Assembly (NCBI GenBank): GCA_014529385.2
Contig: CM043964.1
Span: forward strand, 109,703,587-109,767,586
From: Adiantum capillus-veneris
Taxonomy: Eukaryota; Streptophyta; Polypodiopsida; Polypodiales; Pteridaceae
DNA length: 64,000 nt
Direction: 5' to 3'
The notes under the pieces were generated by a model. It was not told the origin of the DNA. It made no database searches and saw nothing but the letters and a program-made list of their open reading frames with translations. Below, piece by piece: positions 34,739 through 45,656 of this stretch. How positions within the stretch are numbered: position 1 is the stretch's first letter; each line of letters begins with the position of its first letter. A program made the translations under genes and the position numbers.

Positions 34739-34830
34739 ATCACCTTTTGGAGTTTTTAGCCTGGTTGCAGATCTTTCAGTTCTTCAGTTTTTGCTCTCCG
34801 GGACGGAAAGCGGTCTTGTGACGGGCAACC

Positions 34831-35391
34831 TGTAGCACGCTACAGTGTCACTTTCACTGGACAGTTAGTACCGTTTGGACTTTAGAGTTGGTCTTTGGTC
34901 TGGTCTGGTTCACACTGGACGGACTCGCTGGCAGTGACACGTGGCAGGGATACGGTGGTCGAGTGGACATCGTGGCCATGTCACCACCACCTCTCAGTGG
35001 AGATAGACTTAGATGCTGACATTGATGAGCCATTGGTGGCTCTTTATGGTTGTATATATGAGTAGTAGTGGTTGGGTCATGATTTTATCTTTTACGTAGT
35101 CGTCTAGAGTGAGCCTATACATACAACACTGCTTCACCATCCCTGCACATCTGAGCCTCGACACCACATTGTACCTGTGAGTCCTGGGCTGCAGCTGGGT
35201 GTGCTACGACGCCAGAGTCTGTATCAGTTCTTTGAGAGTCGAGTCATATGTTCTGGTCTGCAGTTGTGTCTCTGTGAGCTCAGTTGTTGTCTGTTTGTTC
35301 CTTTGTTTTCAGTCTATTTGAGTGAGATTGTCACGCACATTGCACTGAGGAGAACCCACTGTAGAGAGCACGACACACTATCTGCGCTACA
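34831..35391 (+). repeat. T1 3' LTR
   Basis: Begins TGTAGCACGCTACAGTG and ends TCTGCGCTACA. Followed by TSD ATTAC (35392-35396). The base stretch just before it (GGGACGGAAAGCGG at 34799) is only weakly polypurine. Confidence 0.92.
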
Positions 35392-35396
35392 ATTAC

Positions 35397-36130
35397 AAGA
35401 TTTGTAGATCTTCGAGAATCAAGATTAAATTTCTATCCGAGTCAGATATGTCCACTAATGATCGATCGATGTACTTGTCAAGAATTGATTGTTGAGGTAA
35501 ACCATGGACCTCTTTTGAATTGCTTAGAGCTACAGTCTTTTGATCCAATAAGACCTTTTGTGCAACCATATCCTTTGTGAACCTCCATTTTTCAGCATTT
35601 AAACTGGGATTTTGGACCTTCAATTGCTCTGCTAGATGTTGGAGCTCTTTGATGGTTTTTGCATCCTGCTCCCTCTAACATTCTTCTTCAATGAGATACT
35701 CTTTAAGCTGGAGTATCTCCTTTTTTTGACTTTCTCATTTGACAATTTCTCTCTCGAATCCGCATTCTAACTTGGTTACATCAGCTTGTTTGATGAAACT
35801 CTGAGCTTCTATCTTCTCATTTGACAATTTCTCTCTCGAATCCGCATTCTATCTTGGTTACATCAGCTTGTTTGATGAAACTCTGAGCTTATATCATCTA
35901 GCCAAGAGTATTCACAATTGTGTTCCAACCAGTTTGGATAGTGGCAACACAACCATCAGTGATGATATCAGCATCTGTTCTTTCCGTTTGGTATCTGACC
36001 ACTAAACATTGTAAGGCACTACCAATGTTTTTGATGAATCGATGACCAACTAGTCTGTTCTTCTGTAAAGCTATTGCAATATCTCCACAACCTCAAGGAG
36101 ACCTCAAAGATCTATTGTGAGTGTCACTAC
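35397..36130 (-). pseudogene. R1 unknown ORF, N-terminal block
   Basis: Read leftward from 36120: IALQKNRLVGHRFIKNIGSA, VRYQTERTDADIITDG, TIQTGWNTIVNTL, then coiled-coil-like charged sequence, and NAEKWRFTKDMVAQKVLLDQ up to the T1 insertion. An 82-bp direct duplication (35733-35814 and 35815-35896) lies inside. In R1 order this follows the protease domain directly, where RT would be expected. Family not recognised. Confidence 0.55.
35733..35896 (-). repeat. 82-bp tandem duplication
   Basis: Two near-identical units beginning TCTCATTTGACAATTTCTCT and ending CTGAGCT, inside the R1 unknown ORF. Confidence 0.9.
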
Positions 36131-36510
36131 AACATTAATACGTTTCTTCTCTCCTCCTCCTCCTCGTCCTTTTGTGATTATTGAGTACTAAGTAGCGAGT
36201 AGCGTGATGTAATTAATGGAAAGAGAAAAATCATACGAGAGGGGGGGCGGGGGGCGGGAGAGCACAAGATGTACATGGTTCACCTAAGTGTGGGCTACTT
36301 CCATGGGGAAGCAACCACTCATTGGCTTTACACTTGAAACTTAAAGTAATTTACAAAGGGTTTAAAAACCCTTAATGGTCGTCTCGCGTGATTCTCTCTC
36401 TATCTTGCACTTCTTGCTTCTCCTTGCTTTACTCTATTTTCAGGTGTAGAAGAGGCCTCCTTTTATAGATGCAAAGGAGCCTCTAAGGGTTGCCCCCTCT
36501 CATGGCCGCC
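36130..36510 (-). mobile_element. Possible solo LTR inserted in R1 protease/ORF3 border
   Basis: It interrupts R1 coding: protease homology is readable right of about 36535, and the ORF3 block left of about 36120. The minus strand has a TATA box in CATCTATAAAAGGAGG (about 36457) and a C/T-rich U5-like end, with the phrase CCCACACTTAGGTGAACC common to plant LTR leaders. Exact ends and TSD could not be fixed. Confidence 0.45.
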
Positions 36511-37984
36511 CATGTGTAGACAAGTCCATCCGAAAGTAAGTCATTGAATGTTGAAAGCCGCCTGCCATTGAATGCCACTGATTGGCATGTATAGTCATGT
36601 ATGGCTCATGCACTCTTGAGCCATGGCCTTCCCAATAGCACTCTATATACCCCTTGCACATCTAATACAAAGAAACTGGTTTTGAACTTCTCAGAGCCTA
36701 CCCCGATCTCTACATATTTTCAATCAAACCGCTAACTTAAACTATCTGTTGGTCCGCCATTCGGATTCTGAAAGGAGCTGGTTTCATTTCTTGAATTCTT
36801 AATCTTTGACTAGCATGCTCCCTTAGACCCCAGACAATGGTTCTCATTGTTTGCTAATCTATAGTCGATTTGGATGATCAATACTTCATCATCTTTGAAC
36901 TCAGAAAAGTCCACTGCCATCGCATCTGACTCTTTTTCTTCCTTTGCTTCCTCATAAAACTGATAGTCTCAGACAAAATTCTTCTAGTATTGTCCAGTTG
37001 GATTCGCTCACAGATCTTGATATAGATCTAGTCCTGTTCAGTTCCAAAGTTACTATCTAAACTCGATGATCTTTGTTCTCAATAACTGTCCTCACAGTGC
37101 CATGCCTCTACTAGCCTCCTGGGTCTTCTAGCTGATGGATCCTTTTGTGGGGAATCGGATTGTTGCTTCTAAACATTTTCCATCCTGAGATGCGATTTAT
37201 CAGCCTCGGCCAAGTCCACCTTGACTTGCAGGACATCCTTCCCCAGGTGCTCCTCTAAGCCCTTTGCTGGTTTTTCAACTTCTTTTCCAGCATTTTCCTT
37301 ACCAGATTCTTTATTTGCGAGTTCCTTCTCCAGAGCCTATGAAGCCTTCAGTGAAAGCCGTTGAATGGTTCTGGCCTCCGAGCATTCTGATCTCTCTGGA
37401 ATCTTCTTCGCTAGACCCTGGAGTGATCTTGGCCACGAGTGTCCTTTGCTCTTGCCATTCACCCACCTTCTTGACCTTCCAAACAGCTCTTTGCTTATCC
37501 CACTTCAGTTTGGTTTGTTTGTTTGCCCGGCTTATCTGACAGCTCCTCGATGACAACCCCAACACTATTGGTGATCACTCACACAGAAACTGGGTGTGCC
37601 ATCTTACCTCTACCAGCAAAGTTCTGATAACGTTCCCTTCTTGCCATGTTGCTGATACAGGCCCCATTATCCATATTCTTTGACATTCCCTCTTGCTTTG
37701 CTGGTTCTGAGTTTGCCAGAGCTATCAAGGACACATCTTTGTCTTCTTTGAAATGGTGCATTCTGATTTTGCAGTTGTTCCACAAATGTCCCAATGCTTT
37801 ACAGTAGGTACATTGGCAACACTCGTCAAACATGTGCTCTTTCACTTGCACTTTGTACACCATATCTCTACCTTTCCAACTGCACGTAATATCTGCTTCA
37901 AGATGCCTCTATCTTCTTGGTCCAAGATCCCTTCTTCTTACTCTTAGACTGATCCATTGATTTACTATGAGTGTTACCATGCAC
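36511..37984 (-). pseudogene. R1 gag C-terminal half and protease-like domain
   Basis: From the right: KKKGSWTKKIEA, then the zinc knuckle CTYCKALGHLWNNC (about 37800) that binds RNA, ALANSEPAKQEGMS, a basic stretch, and K/E-rich helices matching R2 gag C-terminus (KWDKQRAVWKVKKVGEWQEQ). Near 36840-36900 the phrase DEVLIIQIDYRLANN matches R2, and near 36640-36720 VGSEKFKTSFFVLDVQGVYR then LLGRPWLK gives the protease strand. Stops and shifts are frequent. Right neighbour is the 5.4-kb inserted segment. Confidence 0.75.
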
Positions 37985-38599
37985 CGAGCGGTTTTTTCCG
38001 AGCAAGGACAAACCCGAGCAAGTGTTTGTACATGATATAGTAAATTTGGAGAAAGACAATGCATGATATAGTCTTATTTAAAAAAATACGATGCATGTTG
38101 CAAAGACAAAGGATGGGATTGACAAAAGGAATAGCGTGGAGTCGTCTACTATAGCAGACTGACGAGAGACCTGAGCACTACAAAGAGAAGAAGGTACAAG
38201 GAAACGATGAAACTTCACGAAGTATGTCTCAGTAGCCACTACAACAGCCGAAGAACTTGTCACAATGCAGTGCAATAGGCAACCGACAAGTCATAAAAGT
38301 CAGAATCGAGTAGTAAGCCACAAAATGAGTGAGGTGTTAGTCCCAAAGCTTCAAGTAATATTCTTTGTGGTCTAAGCGTCTTAGCTATTCTAGGTACTGC
38401 TCAAGCTGGAAGAGTTGAGCATATTTACGTTGTGTCGCTCATGCTGGTATAGGTGAGCAAAAGAGTCAAATTCTAACACGAGCAATAGCGTGGGGTCAAT
38501 GACACACAGTCATTGATGACAGCGTGGCTAGGCAGATTTTGGGGAGGCCTAGTTAATTTTTTTTATTAATGCGTTGCACTATGCCGCCCAGCATATGAA

Positions 38600-38730
38600 G
38601 CCTCCTACGTGGTTAGCTTAGTTGACTTGAAGATGCGTGTGTGGAGCAATGAGAGTTCGAGTCCAGCTTGCTAAGTTTTTGGTTGGACAACTTGCAAAGG
38701 GCTAATGCTGCACCTGTTGGAATCTCGGCA
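38600..38730 (+). repeat. Possible tRNA-derived SINE head
   Basis: TGGTTAGCTTAGTTG (38610-38624) resembles a Pol III A box, and GTTCGAGTCC (38655-38664) is a perfect B box, about 40 bp apart as in tRNA genes. The region cannot fold as an intact tRNA. No tail or TSD was identified. Confidence 0.4.
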
Positions 38731-39020
38731 TGATTGCAATAAATATAATAATGAACCTATCATTATGTTGAACTGAGTAGTAGGCCAGTTGAGGCTAAGG
38801 GGAAAAGGAGAAATTACACCCCAATATAGAGAAAAATAGTGTAAAGCCCCAAAAAATAAGCTTAATTTTCTTAAACTTTCTCCTCGCAAATTCAAGGAAA
38901 GGAATATGTATGTTTGGAAAAATGATTTTTCTTGAAAAGTGGTCCCTACAAACGTTCTTGGTGAACACTACCTCGCAAAATGTAATTTCTCTGTCCAAAA
39001 AAGAACGATGGAGATTGTCT

Positions 39021-39028
39021 TAGATATT

Positions 39029-39080
<52 letters not shown>
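39021..39080 (+). repeat. (TC)n(AC)n microsatellite
   Basis: Compound dinucleotide array: TC about 12 units, then AC about 14 units. Confidence 0.95.
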
Positions 39081-39082
<2 letters not shown>

Positions 39083-39589
39083 TTAGAAAAAGGAAAAATT
39101 AGTCCATCACTCTAATTCAAAACAAACGTCACAAAATAAGACGTCTCATGTCTTGATGGGTATTCAGTATTAATAGACTAGATACCAATCTTTGCTTACA
39201 CAGAAGACAAAAAGTAGTTCAACCTTGATAAATGGTGGTCCTCCAAACAAGAAACCCATAGCATACATGCATGCTATCTTACATCTTCCTCTCGAATCAC
39301 CGACCATGGTCGATGTTGCGGCGGCTTTGATAGAATCATGATACATGATGATTACATGCATTACTTATTTGTTAAACCAGATTTTTTTTTTGTCAGCAGC
39401 AGCTTGTCAGTTCCAAAGGGCCACATACTGAAACCTCACCATGGCTCTCACAAAGACACCTCACAAAGTACCCGATCAACACAATTATGACGAGGGCTAG
39501 CAGACCTCAGAGATAAGTTTCAGTAACAAGCCAACTACAAGCACAGTGTTTGATACAATACTGCGCAAAAGTAACCAAAAGCTACAAAA

Positions 39590-40247
39590 CTAAACTCTGT
39601 ATCCTCTGCTGTTACGTCGACCACGAGCTCTCTCAAACTTGTGACCCTTGGACCAAACATAAGGCTTTGTGTGACTATGCGGTACACCTCAAGCTCTCCC
39701 AAAGTGCTTCACAGCTTCGTGGGCGTTCTTTGGACCTCTCAGAAGTATAGTATTTGAGCCAGTTGGGACCTTCAAAGCAAGTTGGTCAAATGTGAAACAT
39801 TCTCCACCACCTTTCAAGATCCGGGCTGGGGTAGTCTCTGTATAGCGCAGTGTGGCAGCTTTCAATGCTGGAACTCAATACACCCTAACATCGTCCGTCA
39901 CAGTTCCCACAATTACACCTCGTCCTCCTTCCCCTTCATGTAACGTATGAGACGAGATAAAGATAGAGGCGGCATGTTATAAGTTGTGCTCATAAACAAC
40001 CGCTTCAAAAACACAGCATTAAACGGGCTGCATGTCCTTTCCTGGTAGGTCTGTAATGTGAGTGGGTGGGTGTTTGTGTGTAATTGGCTATGGAAGACGG
40101 TTATGGAGCTAATTCTGAGCGTTAACAAGAGTATTGGCTGCTCTAAAGCGTCGTGGAAAAGGAGCACTTTGGGTTGAGACTCCTCAAAAGCAAGGGAAAG
40201 AGGTGGGTGGAGTTTTGTGTCTATATTGTGTGTGTGTGTGTGTGTGT

Positions 40248-40323
<76 letters not shown>

Positions 40324-40833
40324 CAGAGTTTTCAAAAAGGAAAGGTGGGTATTGTGTGAGAGGGAGGGCAGCTGGAGCTGGGAAAGAAGGTGGGTCTGGG
40401 ACCCTGGGTTTTGTCTGCGTGCATGTGCGCGCGCGCGTGTGTGTGTGTGTGTGTGTGAGAGTCTTGAGATGAGAGAGAGAGATATGAATTGGAGTTTCGC
40501 AGAATTTCGTCCAGTGCGCCGGGACCTTGCAGTGTGTGAGAGCAACTGAATGAGCTTTGTGTTTGTATGTCTACGTCACACATGTACTAACGGCACTGCC
40601 CAGACTCCAGAGATCAAGGCGGCGACCTGGAGAAGAGAGTCTTTGTTGAGTCTGCGTCCGACTGAGAGAGCTAGGCTATGCAGAGGGACCAGTAGAGCTT
40701 GACAATAAGCAGAGGGTCCTTTCAACGAGAAACCTGTAGAGCTTGACAATAAGCTTCAGATAGACATTGTCACTCTTAGGAGCAGTGCGCTTTGTCTTAT
40801 TATTGTGTCCCCCAGCAGGCAAGTCGATACCCA
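39590..40833 (-). pseudogene. RPL18: Ribosomal protein L18 (eL18) pseudogene
   Basis: The large-subunit protein eL18 is highly conserved. Block 1 (40833-40676) starts [20 protein letters not shown] and continues [20 protein letters not shown]. Block 2 (about 40051-39590) continues FNAVFLKRLFMS, PPLSLSRLIRYMKGKEDE, then [43 protein letters not shown] and [12 protein letters not shown] to the stop. Between the blocks are about 620 bp of microsatellites and a 30-base duplication. Lesions: a shift after EDE, a stop within VY*VPALK, a stop after FGRA. 5'UTR-like sequence precedes the ATG. Block 2 has no introns, suggesting a processed origin. Not translatable. Confidence 0.88.
40226..40320 (+). 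repeat. (GT)n(GA)n microsatellite
   Basis: A (GT) run of about 10 units passes into about 33 GA units, between the two RPL18 pseudogene blocks. Long open frames here are repeat artefacts. Confidence 0.95.
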
Positions 40834-40940
40834 TGGCTGCTTCTACTGCTGCTGCAACCGCTGCCAAGGACGAGGTGCTCCGTCTACCGCAACCCCTCTC
40901 AGAATCCTTCCTCCAACGGTATTTTCTCTCTCTCTCTCTC

Positions 40941-41015
40941 AGAGTTTTAAAAAAAAACTGTCTGAAAGAGCGCACGCCGGCACACGCTCTTTCAAACAGT
41001 GTTTTTTTAAAACTC
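40941..41015. repeat. Inverted repeat with 30-bp arms
   Basis: Arms AGAGTTTTAAAAAAAAACTG (from 40941) and, reversed, AGAGTTTTAAAAAAACACTG (from 41015) continue through GAAAGAGCG/GAAAGAGC around a 12-base loop. A similar half-arm recurs at 41128-41145. Located between the RPL18 and eIF3k pseudogenes. Confidence 0.85.
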
Positions 41016-41072
<57 letters not shown>

Positions 41073-41144
41073 CTCCGATGCTGCGAGAGAGAAGCTCTTA
41101 GTGCAGTGGGGTCGGGTAGCGGCGCTTTTTTAAAACTCAGTGTG

Positions 41145-41301
<157 letters not shown>

Positions 41302-41368
41302 CACTCTTCACAGTGTAGTGGGATCGGGTAGCAGCGACACCTGAGAAGGAGGTTACTCCTCAGTACAC

Positions 41369-41972
41369 TATGGAACAACTTTTGGCAGTCAATCCCTACA
41401 ATTGAGACATCCTTCCGGACCTTGAGGCGTATTTGCTGGAGCAGGTTAACACGCAGACTTACAGTTTGGATGAAAACCTATGCCTATTGCGGCTTTATCA
41501 GTCTGAACCGTCTCGAATGAATATCCAAATTGTGGCAAGAAGGCATTGATGGCGCTTCCTGCACCAGACTTCAATCTTTGCATGTTTATGATACCTGAAA
41601 AGCTTCAAATGGAGGATCCCTTCCTGACAACCATTTGGAGACAGCCAGATTCAGGGAATTTTAATGGGATGAGGCTGCTAGAAATCGCCATATTTTGGAG
41701 GGTGTTCCAGGGTTCGAGCAAGCAATACAAGGATCTGCTTTGCATGTTCTCTCTCTTTCTTACTAGAGCCCATAAACATGGAAGGTTTATCGCTAGACAA
41801 GTTTTTGGAGCATCAGATTGCTAGTAATGGTTGGTCTGTAGAAAAGCTTTTTGGTGGAGGACAACTTGTTGTCCTCCCTCCCAATGAGGATAACTATCCA
41901 GAGTTGAAGAAGAGCGTTGTGGAGAGCATTCCATTAGAACATGTATCCAAGCTCTTTCCCATCCTGACTTAA
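41369..41972 (+). pseudogene. Translation initiation factor eIF3 subunit K pseudogene
   Basis: eIF3k is a small PCI/winged-helix subunit of eIF3. The copy starts MEQLLAVNPYN, then a stop where the family has P, then DILPDLEAYLLEQVNTQTYS, LDENLCLLRLYQSEPSRM and NIQIVAR. A small deletion shifts frame to ALPAPDFNLCMFMIPEKLQM. Later, NMEGLSLDKFLEHQIASNGW, QLVVLPPNEDNYPELKKS and SIPLEHVSKLFPILT reach a TAA at the normal C-terminus. The whole coding length is present without introns, with at least one nonsense and several frameshift lesions. An intronless retrocopy is likely. It lies head-to-head with the RPL18 copy. Confidence 0.9.
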
Positions 41973-43406
41973 GGCATTTTTAAAGAGCTCGAAAGTAAGG
42001 CTGCACTGTGGTTTCTGCTAAAAGCATCACATGGAGAAATGCTATTCTTGTCACTGGGTTGCATTGTGCTCCTAATTATATTGCCATACTCAATGTTTCC
42101 AGCCTCATTTCAAAACAATTGAAGGTAGTTTGTTGGCACTGCCTGCTTGCAAGGAGTGATATAGGCATGGTGCCTATGAAATGCTGTACACAACTTTTAG
42201 GCTTTTTGAAGCCATTATAAGATGTTGCTTTTCAGCGTTCCTTTGGAGCCACGCTTGTAATAAAAATAGCAGTTGCAAGATAAAAGATAATTAATTGTCG
42301 ACAACAGCAACAGCACGAAGAGCCTCAAGCAGATAAAAGATAATTAATTTGTCGACAACAGCAATAGTGCGAAGAGCCTCAAGCAGAGACGGCAAGGTAT
42401 GTTGCTACAACTCCTCCCCTCCCGAGAGACAGTGCCGCCGTTGCATGGGGAGAATTTGTCCTAAGAAAAGTGTTCATAACTTTATCCACCGCATACTCTT
42501 TTATTGAAGCACTCCTTATAATCCCCCACCATTACCACCTCCTTTGACACCTTTGTCACCACCATCTTTGGCAACAACACTAACCTTCCCACCCCCTCGA
42601 TGGTAGACTTCATACGATGGTTTGACCCATACTTTAATATATACCATGATGTTGAGTTCTCAAAAGAATGACCTCATTTCAATAATAGATTTATTTTCAA
42701 GTTCCCACAATTTTCTCTAGAGTAACGCATAATATGGTATCGTACATCAACCCATTACAACTTGAGGTAGAGTGAGAGAGAGGAGAAGAAGAAGAAGTGA
42801 AGAGCTCCCAAACTCTTCTTATTCATGAGATTTGTTTCAGTGGCAACAACCTTACCTTTTTAGTGTAAAGCACGTGGTTGAACCCTTTGATTGGGGGGAT
42901 GAAATTGGGGAATAGTTTTTCATCACCCTTTTTATGGAAGCAATGGAACTATGACATATTGCAACGATAGTATACACACACCAGTGTGTCATATGTGATG
43001 CTTAATGATAATAAACACCCAAATTGTTAACAAGATCTATGAGGTCCTGCGTGTAAGGAGGTAGGAATATGAGATTTATATCCAACAAGGATCAATGGTG
43101 GTAGCAAATTTCAATGAGCTTCTAATATTTTGAGGGCAACGATTTCCAAGGAAAGGAATATCAACATGCCATTATAATGGTTCCAAGTGTTCTAGCCCAT
43201 CGAAGGAAACACTCTACCCAAACCTTATTCAAAGGGTTTTGTCGGTCAAAAATTTGTGGTTGATTTACCATTAAAAATAGGTGCAGTCTTGAATTAATTT
43301 TTTGTTGTGCTTAAAGTCACCGAAGAAATCATGTTTGGTTTTTGTTTTGTATATGTGTCTTGCCCTATCTCGCTCGTTTTAGGGATTGCTCGGAAAATCT
43401 CGCTCG
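41973..43406. other. No gene recognised; one 53-bp duplication
   Basis: Right end of the 5.4-kb insert. The direct repeat 42278-42330 and 42331-42384 (AGATAAAAGATAATTAATTG...) follows the eIF3k copy. The remainder is AT-rich without coding signature, up to the inverted end at about 43368-43406. Confidence 0.6.
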
Positions 43407-43741
43407 AGCTTTGAGATTCCTCATTTACTATTAGAAGAACTCAAACTAGAACCAGACCCCTCAGTAGATGATTCGTTGTCGCTTGAATTCCCTCTTCCCT
43501 TGTGGTCCTCCTTCTTTGCTTGTTGCTCCAACTTCAGAGCTCTCTGTACTAGGTCATTAAATTTCATAGTTGGTGTTGATACCTCTTGCTCCCTTAGTTT
43601 CTTACTTCTGAGTCCGCTCAAAAACCATGCACTACCCTTTTCTCTGAAGGAGGTTCATTTAGTTGTTTGGTTAGCTCCTTGATCTTCTCCACATAGGTTC
43701 TAACCGACAGCTTTCCCTCCTTAATCTTATCCAGCTCACAC
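43407..43741 (-). pseudogene. R1 gag, middle block
   Basis: Minus-strand reading MKFNDLVQRALKLEQQAKKE, then a serine/acidic run (SSDNESSTEGSGSSLSSS) ending in a stop. It matches FNDLVRRALKLEKQAKKE and the serine tract of R2 gag at 20660-20830. Left neighbour is the 5.4-kb insert, right neighbour the LINE at 43760. Confidence 0.8.
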
Positions 43742-43854
43742 AAGATACCTTTATCCCTAATATGTGCTCGTTGAAGCCCGCGCCCCCCCCCCCCTGCTCC
43801 CTATGTTCCTGCGTATCTCCCTCGCCACCTGCTCCCCCCCTTGTCCTCGCCCTC

Positions 43855-43972
43855 AGCCCTCAGCCTTCACTCGCCCCTCACCCTCACCCTCACCCTCGCC
43901 ACTCGCCCCCCTCACCTGCCATTTCGCCCTCGCCCTCGCCCTCGCCCGTCGATTTGCTCTTCTCGCCCGTCC
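43855..43972 (+). repeat. CACCCT/CGCCCT hexamer array in LINE 5' region
   Basis: Repeats of CCTCAC and then CCTCGC in the presumed 5' UTR/promoter of the LINE. The same type of array occurs in the T1 spacer (31930-32135). Confidence 0.85.
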
Positions 43973-44212
43973 TCCACCTCCCCTCGTTCTCGCCTCGCCA
44001 TTTCGGATTTTATTTTAGCTTTGGGTAGCCCTTTGTTGCGCTTGAGCTTTTGGCTGAAAGGTTTTTTTCCCTCAAGCCTTATGTTCCGAGGGTGTTTTTG
44101 TCGGCATCAAAGGAATTTTACTCGTTTTTTCCCCGCCTCAAAGGAATTTTACTCGCTTATCCCCTTCGGCCTCCTCGCCTCGCCACCGACTTCGCCCCAG
44201 CTTCAGACTCTG

Positions 44213-45656
44213 ATGGATTCTCCTCCCGCCCCGCCTAAGAGGGACTCGGATGCCCTCGAGGAGACCCCCGTCAGGCTTTCTCTTTCGCCAGAAGAGGAAG
44301 CGAGCCTCGCAGCAGAGGTGGAGCCGCTTCAGGCCCACTCCACCATCTGCCGGATTGTTGGCACCCGCCCCAATCGTGGGGAGATTTGAGATCTTTTGCA
44401 GGCCCGCCTTCTTGCTGATGTGGGCAAGATTTTGGATGTGCAGCTCCTGGGCCGCGGACATTATCAGATAGAGTTCGAGTCTCCGCAGAGCGTCGCCCAG
44501 GTTCTAGCTATGAGCCCTCTGGATATCAAGGGGGCTCGGGCTTTCTTCAGTCGTTGGGAGCATGGTTTTGACCCAGCAGCTGCCGCAGAGAGAGGCGTCC
44601 GTCTCTTTCACCTCACTGTGTGTTTCCCTGGCCTCAGACGAGAGTATCTTCCTCTTCTGTCTAGGATTGGTTCACTGGTGGGATCGGTTCTCGAGAGTGG
44701 TCCGACGGCAGCTTCAGTGGTGGCTAGAGCTGCGGGGCTTCCCTCAGTCAGGGTATTGGTCCTAGACATTGCCTCTCTGCCAAAGGCTGTACAGTTGCCT
44801 TTGGTAGGCGGGGGATGGATTGATCAGAGGGTTGAGTATTCGGGGCTCCCGAATCAGTGCTTTATATGTCGGCAAGTTGGCCATTTGGCCAAAGTTTGCC
44901 CTCGCAAGAGACCTCAACCTCAGCCGCAGCAGTAGACGTCAGCTGGGCCATCAACAGCACCTCAGCCACAGCAGGCTGCTGGTACCTCAGCAGACCCTCA
45001 GCCAGCACAGCTGCCGGCTGCTGGAGATTCCGCCGCAGGTTCTGAGTGGCAGCCTGGGCAAGGCCATCGCAGAGGGAGGCAGCCTAGCAGCCTGCCCCCA
45101 GACAGACTCAGCAGCCAGTCTATTTGGAGTCGAGGGCCCGCACGAGCCAGCACCAATCAGAGTTCATGTGGTGATTGTGCAGGCACGGGGAGAGGAGGCT
45201 CTTCACTCATCAATGGCCTTCTCTTTCCCACTATGTGGATCCAGTGATAGGGAGTCGACTCTAGATAGTGCCACAGAGACTCTGCACAGCCAGGCAGTGG
45301 AGTTTTCTCAGCATGTTGGTGATTTGGAGGTCACTACTATGCTCGATCATTTGTGGGATTTAGCACAGTTCTTTGTCACAAGGAGTGTGGACTCTGTAGG
45401 GGTTCGTCACTTATTTGTTCGTATAGTGGCAAACCTCGCACGAGATCCTAGGTATGTATGTATTTATGAGGATATGCTCCCCGAGACAGAGGCAGTGGCC
45501 ATGGGCCAAAGACACTGGGTGGTTATTCGCAATGCTTGTGGAGCACAGGGCGGGCAGATTCGCAATCGGTCGGACGGGGATTACTCCCCGTCCAAGCCGG
45601 AGGCAAAAGCTCGCCGTATGGCCGAGTCAGCATCTACTTCCAGCAGTCATCCATGA
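44213..45656 (+). pseudogene. LINE ORF1 (DUF4283-like, CCHC)
   Basis: RNA-binding chaperone of plant L1 elements. From ATG 44213: MDSPPAPPKRDSDALEE, an acidic helix, TICRIVGTRPNRGEI then a TGA (44387), LLADVGKILDVQLLGRGHYQ, FFSRWEHGFDP, VRLFHLTVCFPGLRREYLPL, then a knuckle CFICRQVGHLAKVC with K/R/P/Q tail to 44935. A frame change leads to the C-terminal region (44990-45656) ending at TGA 45654-45656, which overlaps the ORF2 start ATG at 45653 by 4 bases (ATGA). One stop and one shift separate it from an open ORF. Confidence 0.82.

Larger units (their letters stand above)
24373..35391 (+). mobile_element. T1: complete Ty3/gypsy element, 11 kb
   Basis: Two LTRs of about 560 bp (TGTAGC...GCTACA) are flanked by an exact 5-bp TSD, ATTAC (24368-24372 and 35392-35396). 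Internal order is PBS, leader repeats, gag, protease, RT/RNase H, integrase, spacer with hexamer repeats, extra ORF, 3' LTR. No chromodomain is seen after integrase, so it falls with the non-chromovirus (Tat/Athila-like) plant gypsies by layout. Every ORF has stops or shifts. It split the third ORF of R1. A MITE sits at its 5' LTR/leader border. Confidence 0.93.

Noticed and set aside
38600-38730. Intact tRNA gene
   Set aside because: A and B box motifs are present, but no acceptor or anticodon stem can be formed.
39590-40833. Functional RPL18 gene
   Set aside because: In-frame stops, a frameshift after the first conserved block, and 600 bp of microsatellite between blocks.
41369-41972. Functional eIF3k gene
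   Set aside because: A stop at codon 12 and frameshifts in the middle; no introns, so a dead retrocopy is the simpler reading.
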